A stretch of 64,000 nt of DNA from Monodelphis domestica (GCF_027887165.1 NC_077227.1:355002850-355066849); one strand, 5' to 3'; shown: positions 32,297 through 44,314, counted from the stretch's first letter. The notes: generated by a model from the sequence alone, not told the origin. Numbers and translations: made by a program.

Positions 32297-32762
32297 TCAC
32301 ATCTCCAACCCTCACTTCCATTCAGTAAATTTAAGTGATTCCCTATCACTTCCAAAATCAAATATAAAATCCTCTGGCTTTTAAAACCTATCATAATCTG
32401 TCCACCCCCTGCCTTTCCAGTCTTTTTACATCACACTTCCCTCCATTCCATATACTTTGTGACCTAGTGACTCTGGCCTCCTTGCACAAGACATTGCATC
32501 TCCTCAATCCATGCATTTTTTTCTGGCTATCCCCCATACCTGGATTTCTTTTCCTTCTCACTTCTGACTGCTGGATTTCTTAAATTCCTTCAAGTCCCAC
32601 CTAAAATCTTACCTTCTGCAAGAGGTCTTTTCCAGTCCTCCATAATATGAGGGCCTTCCCATTGAGATTATCTCCAATTTGCCCTGCATATGTCCTGTTT
32701 GCATGTACTTGTTTGCATGTTGTCTCTCCCTATCAGACTAGAAACTCCCTGAGGTCACGGAA
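32297..32762 (+). repeat. L2 LINE 3' region
   Basis: TCAAATATAAAATCCTCTGG, 'CCTGCCTTTCCAGTCTTTTT', 'TTAAATTCCTTCAAGTCCCA', 'GAGGTCTTTTCCAGTCCTCC', GACTAGAAACTCCCTGAGGT. Sense, ends before the last tail block. Confidence 0.8.
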
Positions 32763-32929
32763 GTCAGGCCCATGACCCTCAGTTCTTTACTTCAGGTTAG
32801 GCAGAAGGCATTAGAGGTTATGACTTTGTCTATTATATATGGTCAAAGAAAGTGATATTGAAGTCTAGGAATCCAAGAAGTCTAGAAATTTGGTAGTGTA
32901 ATATTGGGATGATAAAGGATGTTAATAAG
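32763..32929. other. unassigned DNA
   Basis: Short stretch, nothing recognised. Confidence 0.35.
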
Positions 32930-34375
32930 GAGGATACTGTGGTAATATACTTTGCTGGATGATCTCAAAGTATTCACAGTGTCCCTCCTTAGAGCTCAGA
33001 ACACAAACTGGTCTAGAGATCTTTCTTATAAAAACTTATCATTTTTATTTATATATTGAAGGTTTAAGGTTATATAAAAAGGTTCCTTAACACTAAAGAA
33101 TCTAAATCACTCCACCCAACGAAATTTTGATGCAAGGCGAAGTCTTTGTGTAGTAGTCCACCCCTATCTAGGGACAAGGGAAACAGTTAGAATGTACAGA
33201 GTGGCTTAGAAGAGAGCATGCTCAGTCTTGGCTAGGAAAGCCTCTGACCCTTGATCCCAGCTTCCCCCAGGTTAGGCGGGAAAAACAGGTTTCTTTGTGT
33301 TCACATGGTTAAGATATACCACACCTATACCTTGTCATTAACCAATGATAATCATCCTTATGTATTGTGTATATTTGCATATCAAAGAGATTAAAAGGGG
33401 AGCCACAGCAATCTCCGCCCTCTCTTAGATCTTAGCTCTCACTGATGTCTGTCTTTGCTGGAGCTTGGCCAAGGCCAAGCTCTATCTTTAATTCCTTTCC
33501 TTCTCTATCTCTCTCACCTGGGACCTTGCCTTCGGCCAGGCACTTTCTTTTCTCTATCATGTCTCCGACCTGTGTGTGGTATTAAATTTGGATCATTGGA
33601 CGGGAATTAGCCTTTCTGAAAAGTCCACTGATCGGGGTTCTGCTGTGGCTCCATTATAATCAATAAGGCCTGGTTTTCTGACTCATTTCTGCCATCTCAT
33701 ATCTCTAACTTGGCTCCGCCATGCTCCTCGTGGTATCCAAATCTTCTATCCTTTTTCTATCTTCCTACCTTGTGGCTTCTTGCGGGCCGAGAGGTCACAC
33801 TTTGAATCTCAGGAACTCACCCGAGCTAAACTATGGATCCTCTACTTGTACTAGAAATCCCAAACTATCTATGCTAAGCTAACTAAATCCTTAATTATCT
33901 ATTAATTAAAGTTATCTCCAGAGTTATATTTATAGTGAGCAAAATAGCTGATCTCAAATACAGTTGAATATGACTCCAGAGATTTCCCTCAGAATCAGAG
34001 ACAAAAGTGGTCTTCTGGTCTTTCCTCCTCTTACAAACCAGTTCTCACAGTAGCAGATCTGACAAGTTCTTCTTCCCAGTGTATTTCCACAGTGAAGAAA
34101 GTGGAAACTCCTCAAGATTGTTTAAGAGTTCTCTTTCTTTCCTGTCACCAGCAGAGCTTTATCCAGAGAGAGAAAGCTGAGTTGGCTGGTCTCTTCCAAA
34201 GTCAAAGACCAACTGCTCCCAGAACTCTTTCTGCCCTACTCCTTCAAATTTCCAAGCTCATGCACAAAACTCTTTCTTGCCTCAGCCACTCTTCTACCTC
34301 TGGGACAACCTTACAAAATTTCTTATCAAACCTTATCAATATATTTCTAATTTCCTTCATACAGTAGTTGACTCC
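32930..34375 (-). mobile_element. antisense LTR-type element with a nested LTR
   Basis: 32930-33115 resembles the antisense LTR at 12700-13500: A/T block with ATTTTTATTTATATATTGAA and 'CTAAATCACTCCACCCAACG'. Compatible material resumes after ~33880 and runs to ~34375 ('GTTATATTTATAGTGAGC', 'CAGTTCTCACAGTAGCAGAT'). The middle is a different, plus-strand LTR. Ends unresolved. Confidence 0.4.
33120..33860 (+). mobile_element. nested plus-strand LTR candidate
   Basis: Promoter-like order: an ACCAATGATAATC CCAAT box at ~33343, GATTAAAAGGGGAGCC at ~33389, then a C/T-rich transcribed part and 'CCATTATAATCAATAAGGCC'. Composition (CpG-bearing, GGCCGAGAGG near 33787) differs from its surroundings. This is the layout of a class I ERV LTR, but no edges with target duplication were found. 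Confidence 0.45.
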
Positions 34376-34699
34376 ATGCCTGGTTTTGTAGGTTGTCCAG
34401 CATTAAAGCCGTAAGAAGGGACCTTCTAGATCCAACCCAGTTATAGTTGAAACAAGGTTCATCTAACAAGGATGTCTCATTTGGATTTGAATGTGATAGA
34501 ACCAGTTCTGTGTAGAAATTGCATTATGTCTAAGCCTATTCTCTCCAGACACTAAGGTGGCATAGAAGACAATGTGCCCCTGAGGGATTGGGAGAAAGTG
34601 CTTATACTTCTGTTCTTACTATATCTTGGAAGAAAATATCCTTTTGTAAAAGGTAATTGAAGTTAATTAATTACATGGAACTGGGAATAAATTACATGA
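34376..34699. other. unassigned DNA
   Basis: A possible MIR-like core 'AGAAGGGACCTTCTAGATCC' near 34413; otherwise nothing recognised. Confidence 0.35.
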
Positions 34700-34893
34700 A
34701 TCTCATTTTATGCTTCTACTCCCACTATTATCCTACCTCTCTTCTGCCCTTTGTGGCTAAACTTGAAAAGGCCACCCATAGTAAGTGCCCCTACCTTTTC
34801 TCCTCTTACTCTCTTTTTAACCCCTTACAGTCCAGATTTCCAACCTCATAATTCAGCCCAAATGGATCCCTCCAAAGTTACCACTGCTCTTTT

Positions 34894-35093
34894 TTTTTTA
34901 AACCCTTACCTTCTGTCTTGGAGTCAATACTGTGTATTGACTCCAAGGCAGAAGAGTGGTAAGGGCTAGGCAATGGGGGTCAAGTGACTTGCCCAGGGTC
35001 ACACAGCTGGGAAGTGTCTGAGGCCAGATTTGAACCTAGGACCTCCCATCTCTAGGGCTAGCTCTCAATCCACTGAGCTACCCAGCTGCCCCC
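34894..35093 (-). repeat. marsupial tRNA-derived SINE, antisense, full length
   Basis: CCCTTACCTTCTGTCTTGGA, ATACTGTGTATTGACTCCAA, GTCAAGTGACTTGCCCAGGG, CCACTGAGCTACCCAGCTGC. Perfect 15-bp target duplication TACCACTGCTCTTTT at 34879-34893 and 35094-35108, inside L2. Confidence 0.93.
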
Positions 35094-35404
35094 TACCACT
35101 GCTCTTTTAATTGTCAAATCCAATGGCCTTTTCTCAGTCTTCATTCTTCTTGACCTCTCTGCATCCTTTGACATTATTGATCATTTTCTCCTCCTTGATA
35201 CTTTCTTCTCTTTCTCTCACCACTCTCTCCTGATTTTCCTCCCATTTTACCTCTCCTTCACTGGACCATGCCCTTTAGTTGTAGGTGTTCTTGAGAATTC
35301 TGTCTTAAGGCCTCTTTTTCTTCTCCCTCTATATTACTTCTCTACATCATTCTCCATAGATTTAAACTGCACTTCTATGCTGATGATTCTCAAACTTATC
35401 TATC

Positions 35405-35935
35405 CCTTGAAATACTACAGTGCTATAAGCAATGATGAAAAGGTTGATTTCAGAAAGAACTGGAAAGACCTATATGAACTGATGAAATAAGTGAAATAAG
35501 AGGAATCAGGAGAACACTATACACACTAAATGAAATACTATGGTACAATCAAATGTTATAGACTTTGCTCCTAATAGCAATACAATGATCTAGGACAATT
35601 CTGAGGGACTTACAACAAAGAATGCTCTCCACCACTAGAGAAAGAAGTGTTGGAGTAGAAATGCAAATGAAAACATATGATTTATCACTTGTTTATTTGG
35701 GTGTATGATTTGGGATTTGGGTTTTATAAGATTGCTGTCTTACAAAAATGAATAATATGGAAATATATTTTGAGTGATAATACATGTATAGCCCAGTGGA
35801 ATTGCTTGTCAACTCCAAGAGAGGGGAGGGAAGAGGAGAAGGAAACAATGAATCATATTACTTTGGAAAACTTATGTGTAAATTTGTCATTGGAATAAAA
35901 TAAAGATAAAATTTCAAAAAGAAAAAAAGAGAAAA
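35405..35935 (+). repeat. LINE-1 3' end in L2
   Basis: 'GAAAGACCTATATGAACTGA', 'AGGAGAACACTATACACACT', GATAATACATGTATAGCCCA, then an A-rich tail with AAAGAAAAAAAGAGAAAAG. Severely 5'-truncated. Confidence 0.85.
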
Positions 35936-36447
35936 GCCCTTCCTATCCTGCCCTAATTTCTCTACTGACCTCCAATCTTGCATCTCTAATTGCCTTTTAG
36001 ACATCTTTTACTTAAACTCTATACATCCCAAACTGAACTCACCCAGAACTGAACTAGTATCTTTCCCACATTCTGATTGCCCTGTTACTTTCAAGAATAA
36101 CACTATATCCTCCCAGTCTTTCAGGCTCACAACTTAGGAATCATCCTGGACTCCTCATTCTCTCCCATCCACTGCACATACTCCTCTCACCCACCCAAGC
36201 TGTGACCAAGGCCTGTCAACTTCACCATTGCAATATTTCTCAAATACACCCTCTTCTCTCCTTGGATACTATAGTCACACTAGTGTAGTACCTCATCACC
36301 TCACATCTGGACACTAGTAATAGTCTGCTGGTGGATCTGCTTCCTTGGGTACAATTGCCTGCCCCCACTCCAATCCATCCTCCATTCAACATTTCCTCCA
36401 GCTATCCCCCATGGCTAGAATACTCTCCCTTTCTCTGCTCTGACTAC

Positions 36448-38884
36448 TGTTACCCTAAAAAGGAACTATATTTCCCAGGAGCCCACTGACTTCCTGTCAT
36501 TATATAGGGATGTTAGGCAAGGATTTCTTTTTTCTTTCTACCACTGATCCTTTCAATTTTCTTGCCTGAGATTCAGGGGAGAAATTCATCACCCTACAAC
36601 CCTTTGCCATTTGGATCTGTCCAGTCTCTAAGATTCAACCAGTTTGAGATTCCTCAAACCCATGTTCTCCCTCGCTATAGGAAATACCACAGTGCTGACA
36701 ATAGGGATCTGAATTTTAGAAAAAAGGAACTTTAAATGGTCTGAAGGTGAAATTTTAAGCCTTTTCAGACTCCCATTTTTTAAATGAAAGTCTCTGTGTC
36801 TTATTGTATTTTTCTGATTCTTTTGTTTAAGATTTAATTTTGTTGTTTTAAGTTCATATATTAATGTATTCAATACTATTCTGTTACACTGAATCAGTTT
36901 AATCTACTGTGTTTTAACTATTAGATATATTCTGTTACCTTTCCTCTATAACTATACTGAACAAAATATTGTAAAGTCCATAAACAGCTTTTTCTTCCAT
37001 TTTGCATTTGTTAAGTATCACATAAATGATGGATGAACTCAACCTGGCTAACAACTTTTGAAGAATTTAATGAACTAAGAATTTAAATGGTAATTCTAAG
37101 GGGTCTTCAGAAATAATTTTAATTAACTAGTGGTTTCTGAATGGATGATTTTTAAAATATTTATATTATAAAGGATGGTATAGTAAAGGTAGAGAAACAA
37201 AGAAATGTTCCTACCAAGGTGTTTATATGAAGCAGGAAGCCAAAAAGAGCTCCTGCAAAAACTTCAGTTTAATTTACTTCCACCAGAACAATCTAGAATT
37301 CTTGGTGATGTTTTAGACCCAAATAAGTTTTACTTAAAAATATATTTGCCAAGGTTGAAAGATTTGATACATCTGTAAAAATTGTGACAAATATCCATCA
37401 GTTCATAGGGGTTTTTTTGTCATACAGTAACTTATATGAAATATGATAGTGGGTTTGTTTGCTATTGTAATTAATTGGTCTATTGTGAATTTTGGGAACT
37501 TTGGTACTTCTTTGAATGTGCATTATCTACTGTATTAGTTTTATTCTGAAAATAGTTTGTATTCACACAGTGGTTAAGTTAAAAAAGAAATGGATCTCAT
37601 TTTTTTTTGGTGAGAAACCTTTGTATTCCATCTTTCCTTAGCTGAAACAGAGTGTCAATGATTATAAGCTATATATTTTTGAATTTTATTATTGTTTTTG
37701 CTTGCATGTGCAATATACTATTTCAGTTTTATTTTTTCTCTCCTTTTTGTATTTAAAGCACATGTCCCCAGTATTCAGATTTTCTTTAACATTTTGATTT
37801 AGCATTAATATAAGTTTAAAATATATTTGCTATAATGTCAATGCATACCCAAAAAGCTTTAGATTATAAAAATGATGCCATTGATTGTTTTTTAAAAATT
37901 ATAGAACTTTGCTTAATGATTCTGTCCGATTCCAGGACAAGAGAATACAAAAAGAGCCATTGTACAGTGCCAAAGAAACACAAAGCTAAACTGCATAGTG
38001 CCAATCGAGCACAAGGTCAAAGAGACCACCAATCCCAATGGGATTGATGAAAATTTTGAGCCAAGACAAGAGGACTTGAACTTGTTTGGGGTTTGAGGTT
38101 GTAGCCATTTAACAAGGCAGGTCTTCCTTGTCCCACATTCTACCAAGTATCTCAAATTTGGCTCCTAAAATCTAGTCCCTTTTCTGTCTTTCATGGTGTG
38201 GCAAACTTTCTATAGCCCTGGCTACTGACTGGGTAAATGCATAATTGCTTAAATCACTTTAATTGGGCTCTGATTCAAGGACTTGCTATAAATTTATTTT
38301 TTCCTTTACTTAGAATTTTTACACATAAGACTTTGATAGTCTATATTTCATCCAGAAATTATCTTTTTTATTTGGATTTTTTTATGTTTTTAATTTTTCT
38401 TGACAATTGATTCATACACCTCATAACTCAGCCATGCATTCCTAAGTGATCCCTGTGTTTTTCAGCACCCTCTTCAGGAGGGAATGTATAATTATTCTAA
38501 ATTGCAAAGTTTAAATTCTTTTTGAGAGTAATTTTAGGTTAAGAAACATGCTACCTCTCTGAATCCAGAAAGTGAACTGTTTGCAGAAGACACCATGAAG
38601 ATGCCTACACAGACCTTAAGCTACACCAGAAGATCCAGAGTGAACTCTGGGATGTGGTGATTTGAACTGTGTGGGGTTGAATACATTTGTTTTGTATGTA
38701 TACTCTTATGCTGAAGGGGACTGCCACCTAACTGACTTTTTGTCAATGTGCCTAGCAATCATTGGTTTTGTTCTCTTTACCACTTATCCTCAAATTATTG
38801 TAATTTCAAAGTTGGTTATGTTTACAAGATCCATTGGAAAGACTAGTCTTCCACAGATCTCAGGGGCATATATATCATTGAAAA
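36448..38884 (+). mobile_element. ERV-like segment, non-coding, with partial 5' LTR
   Basis: Starts TGTTACCCTAAAAAGGAACT, which matches the start of the LTR at 38885 (TGTTACCCTAAAAAAGAACT) for about 60 bp, including CCCACTGACTTCCTGTCATT. It diverges afterwards. The interior has no gag, pol or env frame that I recognise; the open frames of 70-81 codons are chance. Near 38580-38640 'GAAGATGCCTACACAGACCT' and 'ACACCAGAAGATCCAGAGTG' look like ERV 3' non-coding sequence. Could be a non-autonomous element, or two separate LTR events. Confidence 0.45.
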
Positions 38885-39183
38885 TGTTACCCTAAAAAAG
38901 AACTACATTTCCCGGGAGCCCACTGACTTCCTGTCATTACATACTTCCTGTAGACAGGGAATATTAGGTAAGAATGTGAAGGGTCCCACCTCTTTATTTC
39001 CTGTCCTGAGCTTGGTGCTGATAAGGCAGGTTTTTGAACTGGCTGATCATTCATGAACATGTGTTCTTTATTTTGTATCTTCTTCATTCCTTGATTTCTA
39101 ATGATCATAATAAATCTCTTAAAATATAATATTTTATTCTTTGAGATCTAATTTTAATTTTTACATTACTGACCTCCCTAACA
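38885..39183 (+). mobile_element. LTR, 299 bp
   Basis: Begins TGTTACCC and ends GACCTCCCTAACA, so TG...CA. 'ATCATAATAAATCTCTTAAA' near 39103 contains the AATAAA signal; CTTTATTTTG lies earlier. Same 5' end as the segment at 36448. No perfect flanking duplication (left GAAAA, right ACTT). Confidence 0.65.
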
Positions 39184-40444
39184 ACTTTTCAGTGAGATCA
39201 GCAATGCTACAAACCAAGGTTTCATTTATTGTTTTGTTAATTGTTCAAACTTTAAAAAGTGATGGAGAAAATGTTAATGATGTAGATTAAGCTTAAAATA
39301 TTGAGCTGGTTGTTAAATACCAGCCTTCCCTCATTACAAACAACAATACATATTTATATCATGCTTTACAAAGAGCTTTTTTCCCCAGCAACCATTTGAG
39401 ACAGCCAGTACAAGTATTAATAGACTCAGGTCTCAGAGGTGGATGAAGTCATAACATCCATTCCCTACCTGAAAGCAGAAATGTCCTCAGCAGTATTTCT
39501 ATAAAATGAACATCTGGCCAACTTGAAGCCTTATTCAGTTTTCCATTTTTTTTGTAATTAGAAATTTTTTCTTACGAGTGAGACTGTAGCCTTCATGGGC
39601 TTTGCCAGTCATGTTTTAATTTGAGAGAACAGGAACACATGTAAGTATGACCTTGTGTCTCCCTCCCCATCCCTAAACCTGGATTTAACTTTGTCTCTGC
39701 ATTCTTATCCTATCTACTCAATTTACAAGGGAGAAAAAAAAGGTTCAGATTGGAAAAACTGTGAAACCCTGACCCCAGAGCTATTTTGGTAGTTATTGGG
39801 CTAATAGCCTTTAAATGGATAATGACTAGGTATAGCATAGCCTTTAGAGATTAAAATCAGAAGGTATTTTAAATGCTCCCCAGGGAAATGCCAAATCCAG
39901 AACAAAGAAATTCAGGACCCAGGGAAGATAGTCTGAGGGCACTAACTTGGGGTATGTCTGCTCTTTTCTGCTCTTTGTTCTAAAGAACTTGGTACCTATC
40001 ACAGAGAAACTCTTGTGGTTGTTGATAGGCCTCCTGTCTAAGACTTTGAAGATAAATAGATTATTTTGTAACTGAAAAAAAAGCCCAGAAGTAGTTTTCC
40101 CTCTAGCACTGTTAGCCCATGCCTGACATGGTTACTTTTCTAAAAGAGTTATTTAAAAGCCTCTGGCTTTGAACTAAAAGAATATGGTAGAACTGGACCT
40201 ATCACCAAAGACTTCAGCTGACTCTAGAAGCTAGGACAAAAGAGAAACATCACAACCACACACATTGGGGGCATGCCTCATAGCTGTCAGAAAAAAATAC
40301 AGAGATGAAAATGCATGGAGGAAAGAGATAAAATGCCCAGTTCTGGAAGCAGTCAGTATTGCAGTTGGGCTGGAACACAGAGGGCAAAAAAGGGGAAGGG
40401 ACCAAGAGGTTAGATTAGAGCCAGAGAGTGAAGGATTTCAGCTA
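39184..40444. other. unassigned DNA with a MIR piece
   Basis: 39345-39430 looks like antisense MIR ('ATTTATATCATGCTTTACAA', 'GCAACCATTTGAGACAGCC'). The remaining ~1.1 kb is unassigned. Confidence 0.4.
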
Positions 40445-40842
40445 TGCTGAGAAAGTGAAGTGAGCAGAACCAGAAGAACACTGTATATAGGAATATCAAT
40501 AATTATATGATGAATAACTATGCATGACCTAGCTATTCACAGCAATACAGAAAACCAAGACAATCCCAAAGACTCCTGAGGAAAAATATCATCTGCCTTC
40601 AGAGAAATAAATGATAAAGCCTGATTGCAGAACAAAATATATTATATCTCACTTTCTTTCTTTGTTTGTTGACAAAATGATGAATATGGAAAAATATATA
40701 TCAGATTGTTGTTTACCATCTCAAGGAAGTGGAGGGGAAGGAGGGAGAGAGAGAATTTGGAACTCAAAAATTTAGAAAAAAAAGTTAAAAGTTGTTTTAC
40801 ATTTAATTGGGGGAAATAAAATATTTTTTTAAATGCCAACCT
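40445..40842 (+). repeat. LINE-1 3' end, distinct subfamily
   Basis: 'GAAGTGAGCAGAACCAGAAG', AACACTGTATATAGGAATAT, 'TTGTTTACCATCTCAAGGAA', 'GGAAATAAAATATTTTTTT'. The 3' UTR differs from the copy at 11385 (GTGGAGGGGAAGGAGGG and no GTATAACCCAG block), so more than one L1 lineage inserted here. Confidence 0.75.
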
Positions 40843-40844
40843 AA

Positions 40845-41030
40845 GGAATTTATATTTGAACCAGACAGCACAAGTCTGTATATGCCACTCCCTTTCTCAA
40901 TAAGTTCCAGTGGCTCCCTATTGACCAAAGGATAAAATATAAGTGCCTCTGTTGAGTTTTTTAAACCCTTCACAGTCTTTCCCCAACCAGTCTTTACAGC
41001 CTAGAAGGAGTAGATTTGACAAGATTTGGT
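40845..41030 (+). repeat. L2 LINE fragment
   Basis: 'CTCAATAAGTTCCAGTGGCT', CCCTATTGACCAAAGGATAA, 'CCTTCACAGTCTTTCCCCAA'. Confidence 0.7.
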
Positions 41031-41034
41031 AACT

Positions 41035-41470
41035 AATTAGGTAATTTAAATTAGAGAAAAGAAAGAATCAAGGTTGACTCTGAGGTAGTGAGCATTAGTG
41101 ATTTTTAAGACGGTGCTGCTATCAAGAGAAACAGAAATTTGCAGAAAAGACAGGTTTAAGGGAAAAGATGCTAAGTTCCATTTGGGACATGTTGAGTTTG
41201 AGATATCTGGTATTGTTGAAGATGTCCACAAGGCAAATGGGCAACAGAAAAGGAGTTCAGGAAAGAGATTAGGTTTGTATGTATAATTCTGGGAGTCACC
41301 TGCATGAAAGTAATTAATGACTTAATCAAAAGCATTTATTAAGCACTTACTACATGCCAAACATTGTCCTAAGTGCTGGAGATCCAAATATAAAAATTAG
41401 ATAGTCTTTGCCCACAAGGAGCTTACATTCTTTTGGGGAAGATAACACATATAGGGAAGAGGTAGCCATG
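41035..41470 (-). repeat. two antisense L2 pieces
   Basis: 41035-41320: 'GGTTGACTCTGAGGTAGTGA', GGACATGTTGAGTTTGAGAT (antisense of the L-N-M-S-K-T RT region). 41322-41470: an L2 3' end, 'GCATTTATTAAGCACTTACT', 'CCTAAGTGCTGGAGATCCAA', 'CACAAGGAGCTTACATTCTT'. Confidence 0.7.
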
Positions 41471-41885
41471 GCAAGGTTTTCTGAACTGGGAAGTCATAAA
41501 AACATCTAATGGTACAATAGGGCAAGTCAATGGCCTATCCTTTCAAGAGGTTACAATAGTATTGACATTAACAGTTCTCAGACAAAGGGATTAAGTGTTG
41601 AATGGAGGAGACATAAATTTATGTGGCAACAAGATAGACAGTGGGGTAAAGATGAAGATATGTGGTCTCAAAGTATAAAGAATTGAGACTGAGTACCTCT
41701 CAGATATGATCTCTTATGGTTTGATTTCAAGGGTAGAATTGAAGCAGCATCAGTGGCAAGTCAGAAAATGACCAGGGTGAAGATAAAGTCTCAGTCTACG
41801 TAGAGCAAAACTCGTGGCATCAAAGAACAAAACTCATAAGATGGCTAAGAGGATTCAAAATGAGAATGACTTAGGTTAGAGGAGC
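41471..41885. other. unassigned DNA
   Basis: No family recognised; lies between L2 pieces and may be a transposon insertion. Confidence 0.35.
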
Positions 41886-42068
41886 TATGTAACACAATGG
41901 AGAGAGAGCCAGATCTAGAGGTGAGAGAACCTGGATTCAGATCTGGCCTCAGACACTGCCTAGCTATGTGACCTTGGGCAAGTCACTTAACCCCCATTGC
42001 CTAGCCCCTACCCCTCTCACTTAGTATCAATTTCAAAACAGAAGGTAAGGGTTGTTGTTTTTTTTTTA
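41886..42068 (+). repeat. marsupial tRNA-derived SINE, sense
   Basis: 'GAGAACCTGGATTCAGATCT', CTAGCTATGTGACCTTGGGC, CACTTAACCCCCATTGCCTA, 'CAGAAGGTAAGGGTTGTTG'. The head is diverged. Confidence 0.85.
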
Positions 42069-42780
42069 AAGGAGCATAGGCTAAAGCCTTGAAGGACATT
42101 GATGTTTTAGGATATGACACAGATGATGATTCAACAAAGAAAACTGATAAGGAATGAGTAGAAAGGAAGGAGGAGGACCAGGAGAATCACAGTGCTACAA
42201 AAACTGATGGAGAGTATCTAAGAAGAAAGGAAATCCAACATTGTCACATGCTACAATACAGGTCAAAAAGAATGAAAAGGCCATAAGATTTCCAATTAAG
42301 AGATCACTGGTCTCTTGGAGAAAGCAGTTTCAATTGAGTGTTCAGAAGAGAGGGCAGATTTCAAAAAGTTGAGAAGTGCATGAGAGGAGAGGAAGTAGAA
42401 ATAAATTGGCTATGGAAAGTAGAGAGATTTGGGATGACAACCTGGAAGGATGGCAGGGTCAGATGAAAAGGTATGATGAGGCATGATTAGCAGTAGAATA
42501 AGAGGATAGAGAATTTGAAAGGGCAGAAGACTTGTTGAACTAGTTAGCTATTGGATCTAGATTTCAAAGAGATGAAAGTGATGATCTGTGGGAACACTGA
42601 AGCTGTATGGAGTGAATGGATATCTCAGTGACGATGAAAAATAGTTTTAGAAGGGAGGCAGAGGGGAAAAACGTAGGGATAAGAGTTCAACAAGTCTTTT
42701 GTACTTTCAAATTCTCTGACCTGGAAAAATAAGAGTCCAGGATGAAGAAGCAGGGATGGAGCAAAGAATCCTATAAAGAT
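42069..42780 (-). repeat. antisense L2 LINE body
   Basis: 'CAACAAAGAAAACTGATAAG', GAAGGAGGAGGACCAGGAGA, CCAATTAAGAGATCACTGGT, 'GAGAGGAGAGGAAGTAGAAA'. These blocks parallel 9636-10250. Confidence 0.65.
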
Positions 42781-42864
42781 TTGTACTGCTATGACCTTCT
42801 ATCCTCTGTATGAAAGGATTTTCTCTTTCTCAGTAACTCCCAGGTGCCAAAAGAAACCCAGAAA

Positions 42865-43048
42865 CAGAAAGGCAGCTAGGTGGTTACCAGGTCTAAAGAT
42901 GGGATGTCCTGGGTTCAAATTTGACTTCAGGCATTTCCTAGCTGTGCAAGGACCCCTGAATAAGTCACTTAGCTCCCATTGCTAGCCTTTTTTGCTCTTC
43001 TGTTAAAACTAATACTAAATATTGAATCTAAGGTTTTGTTTTTTTAAG
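42865..43048 (+). repeat. marsupial tRNA-derived SINE, sense
   Basis: GGCAGCTAGGTGGTTACCAG, 'TCCTGGGTTCAAATTTGACT', 'CTTAGCTCCCATTGCTAGCC' and a degraded tail. Older than the copies with long target duplications. Confidence 0.8.
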
Positions 43049-43049
43049 G

Positions 43050-43318
43050 AAAAAAAATAGTTATCTAGCTTCCACTTGAAGACCTCCTTAGATAAGGAAA
43101 TCACTACTTAACAAGGCTGTCCATCTACTTGTAGCCAACTCTCATTGTTAGGAAGCTTTTCCTTGCATCACAATGAAATATGCTACCCTATAACTTTTAC
43201 CACTCAATCCTAATTTTGCTTTCTGGAACCAAGCAACATAAGTCTATTCTCTCTCACCCATGACAATGCTTTAAATATTTGAAGACAGTGAAGATGACTC
43301 ACATGCTTACCTGTCTTC
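43050..43318 (-). repeat. CR1/L3-like repeat, antisense
   Basis: 'TTCCACTTGAAGACCTCCTT', 'CTCTCATTGTTAGGAAGCTT' and TTCCTTGCATCACAATGAAA, 'GGAACCAAGCAACATAAGTC'. It continues at 44400-44650 after an LTR insertion (CTAAAATCCAACACCCAGAA, 'TTAGCTCTTTTGGCTGCCAA'). Confidence 0.55.
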
Positions 43319-43340
43319 ACACACACATGCACACACACAT

Positions 43341-44283
43341 TGAAGGAAGGTAATTTACAAGGCATGGAATGGAATGTGGAGCAAGCAGAGATGACAGGCA
43401 GGAGCTGTTAGAATCTTGGAAGCAAGAGTTGTAGTGGGGAGCAATGGACTTGGGGTGGGAGGGGAGTCAGCTCTGAACTCTGAAGAGGGAGCAGCTCCAA
43501 GACCGCACTCCAGGACTGGAAAACATACCTTTTCGGAATGATTCTTGTGATTATCCTGAAACCTATTGTGAATCTAGATTGATCCTGTCTCTCTACTGAA
43601 TCAAGACCTGTGTGGACTGATCAAACCAAAAGGTTAGCCTGAGGGTAAACTGGATCAGTCCTGAAGCAACCTCTTAATTTGTTATTATACCTAGAGACTG
43701 ACACTCTTGATTTAGCCTAGGAAATAGCCAGTATAGGGAAGCCATCAGATAGAGAGGGCTTCCAGGCTAACCTCAGTTGAAGAAACTTGCCATTGGATTC
43801 CTGTCTTAGTTAGGGAAACCCGATAACCCTATTTCCTGCCCTCACCCTTGTTACACTCCTTTTAATTAAGAAACTGTTTTAATAGAAAAAGCAGTCAGAT
43901 CTAATTATTAAAGGAAGGAGAAAGAAGATTGGTCCAGAGGGATTTTCATCCTAGAGAGAGAGCTTTTTAGACTAGGTATAGCCAAATCCCTAGTTGCCGG
44001 TTCTACTCTCTCTCAGGGCAGCTTTCTGTTCCAGGGGAGAACACCCAGGAGTGTCTAGGTTAAGCTAAAATTCCTAGTCAATCATCTATAACCATCTGCT
44101 GGGTTGTTTCTCTGTCCCTGGCACAAGTTTCTGTGTTATCTTTCCCACCAAAGTGCTCTGGACCAAAACAGAGAGTAGCCATCTTTACTCTCTGCATCAG
44201 GGGGCGTTACCCTGTGAGATCAGGTTATTCAAAATACCTGATCACTGGTCTTTATTAAGGCCCTAGAGTCTCCCTCCCCTTTT

Positions 44284-44287
<4 letters not shown>
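43341..44287 (+). mobile_element. solo LTR in a CA tract
   Basis: Begins TGAAGGAAGG immediately after (CA)n and ends CCCCTTTTAACA before an AAC/CA tract, splitting the CR1/L3-like repeat. The TGAAGGA...TTAACA ends resemble the LTR at 59151-59467. Flanking 4-mers are ACAT and ACAA, one mismatch. Interior holds 'CTTTTAATTAAGAAACTG' and TTATTAAGG but a clear TATA/poly(A) pair was not fixed. Confidence 0.55.

Positions 44288-44314
<27 letters not shown>

Larger units (their letters stand above)
34700..36447 (+). repeat. sense L2 LINE with reverse-transcriptase remnants
   Basis: Pieces 34700-34893, 35094-35404 and 35936-36447. The second encodes DLSASFDIIDHF..LLD and a VVGVLENSVL..PLFLL analogue of the RT G-V-P-Q-G-S-V-L-G-P-L-L box, then S-M-L-M-I where Y-A-D-D is expected. 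The third has 'CTGGACTCCTCATTCTCTCC' and 'CACATCTGGACACTAGTAAT'. A SINE and an L1 interrupt it. Broken frames throughout. Confidence 0.75.
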
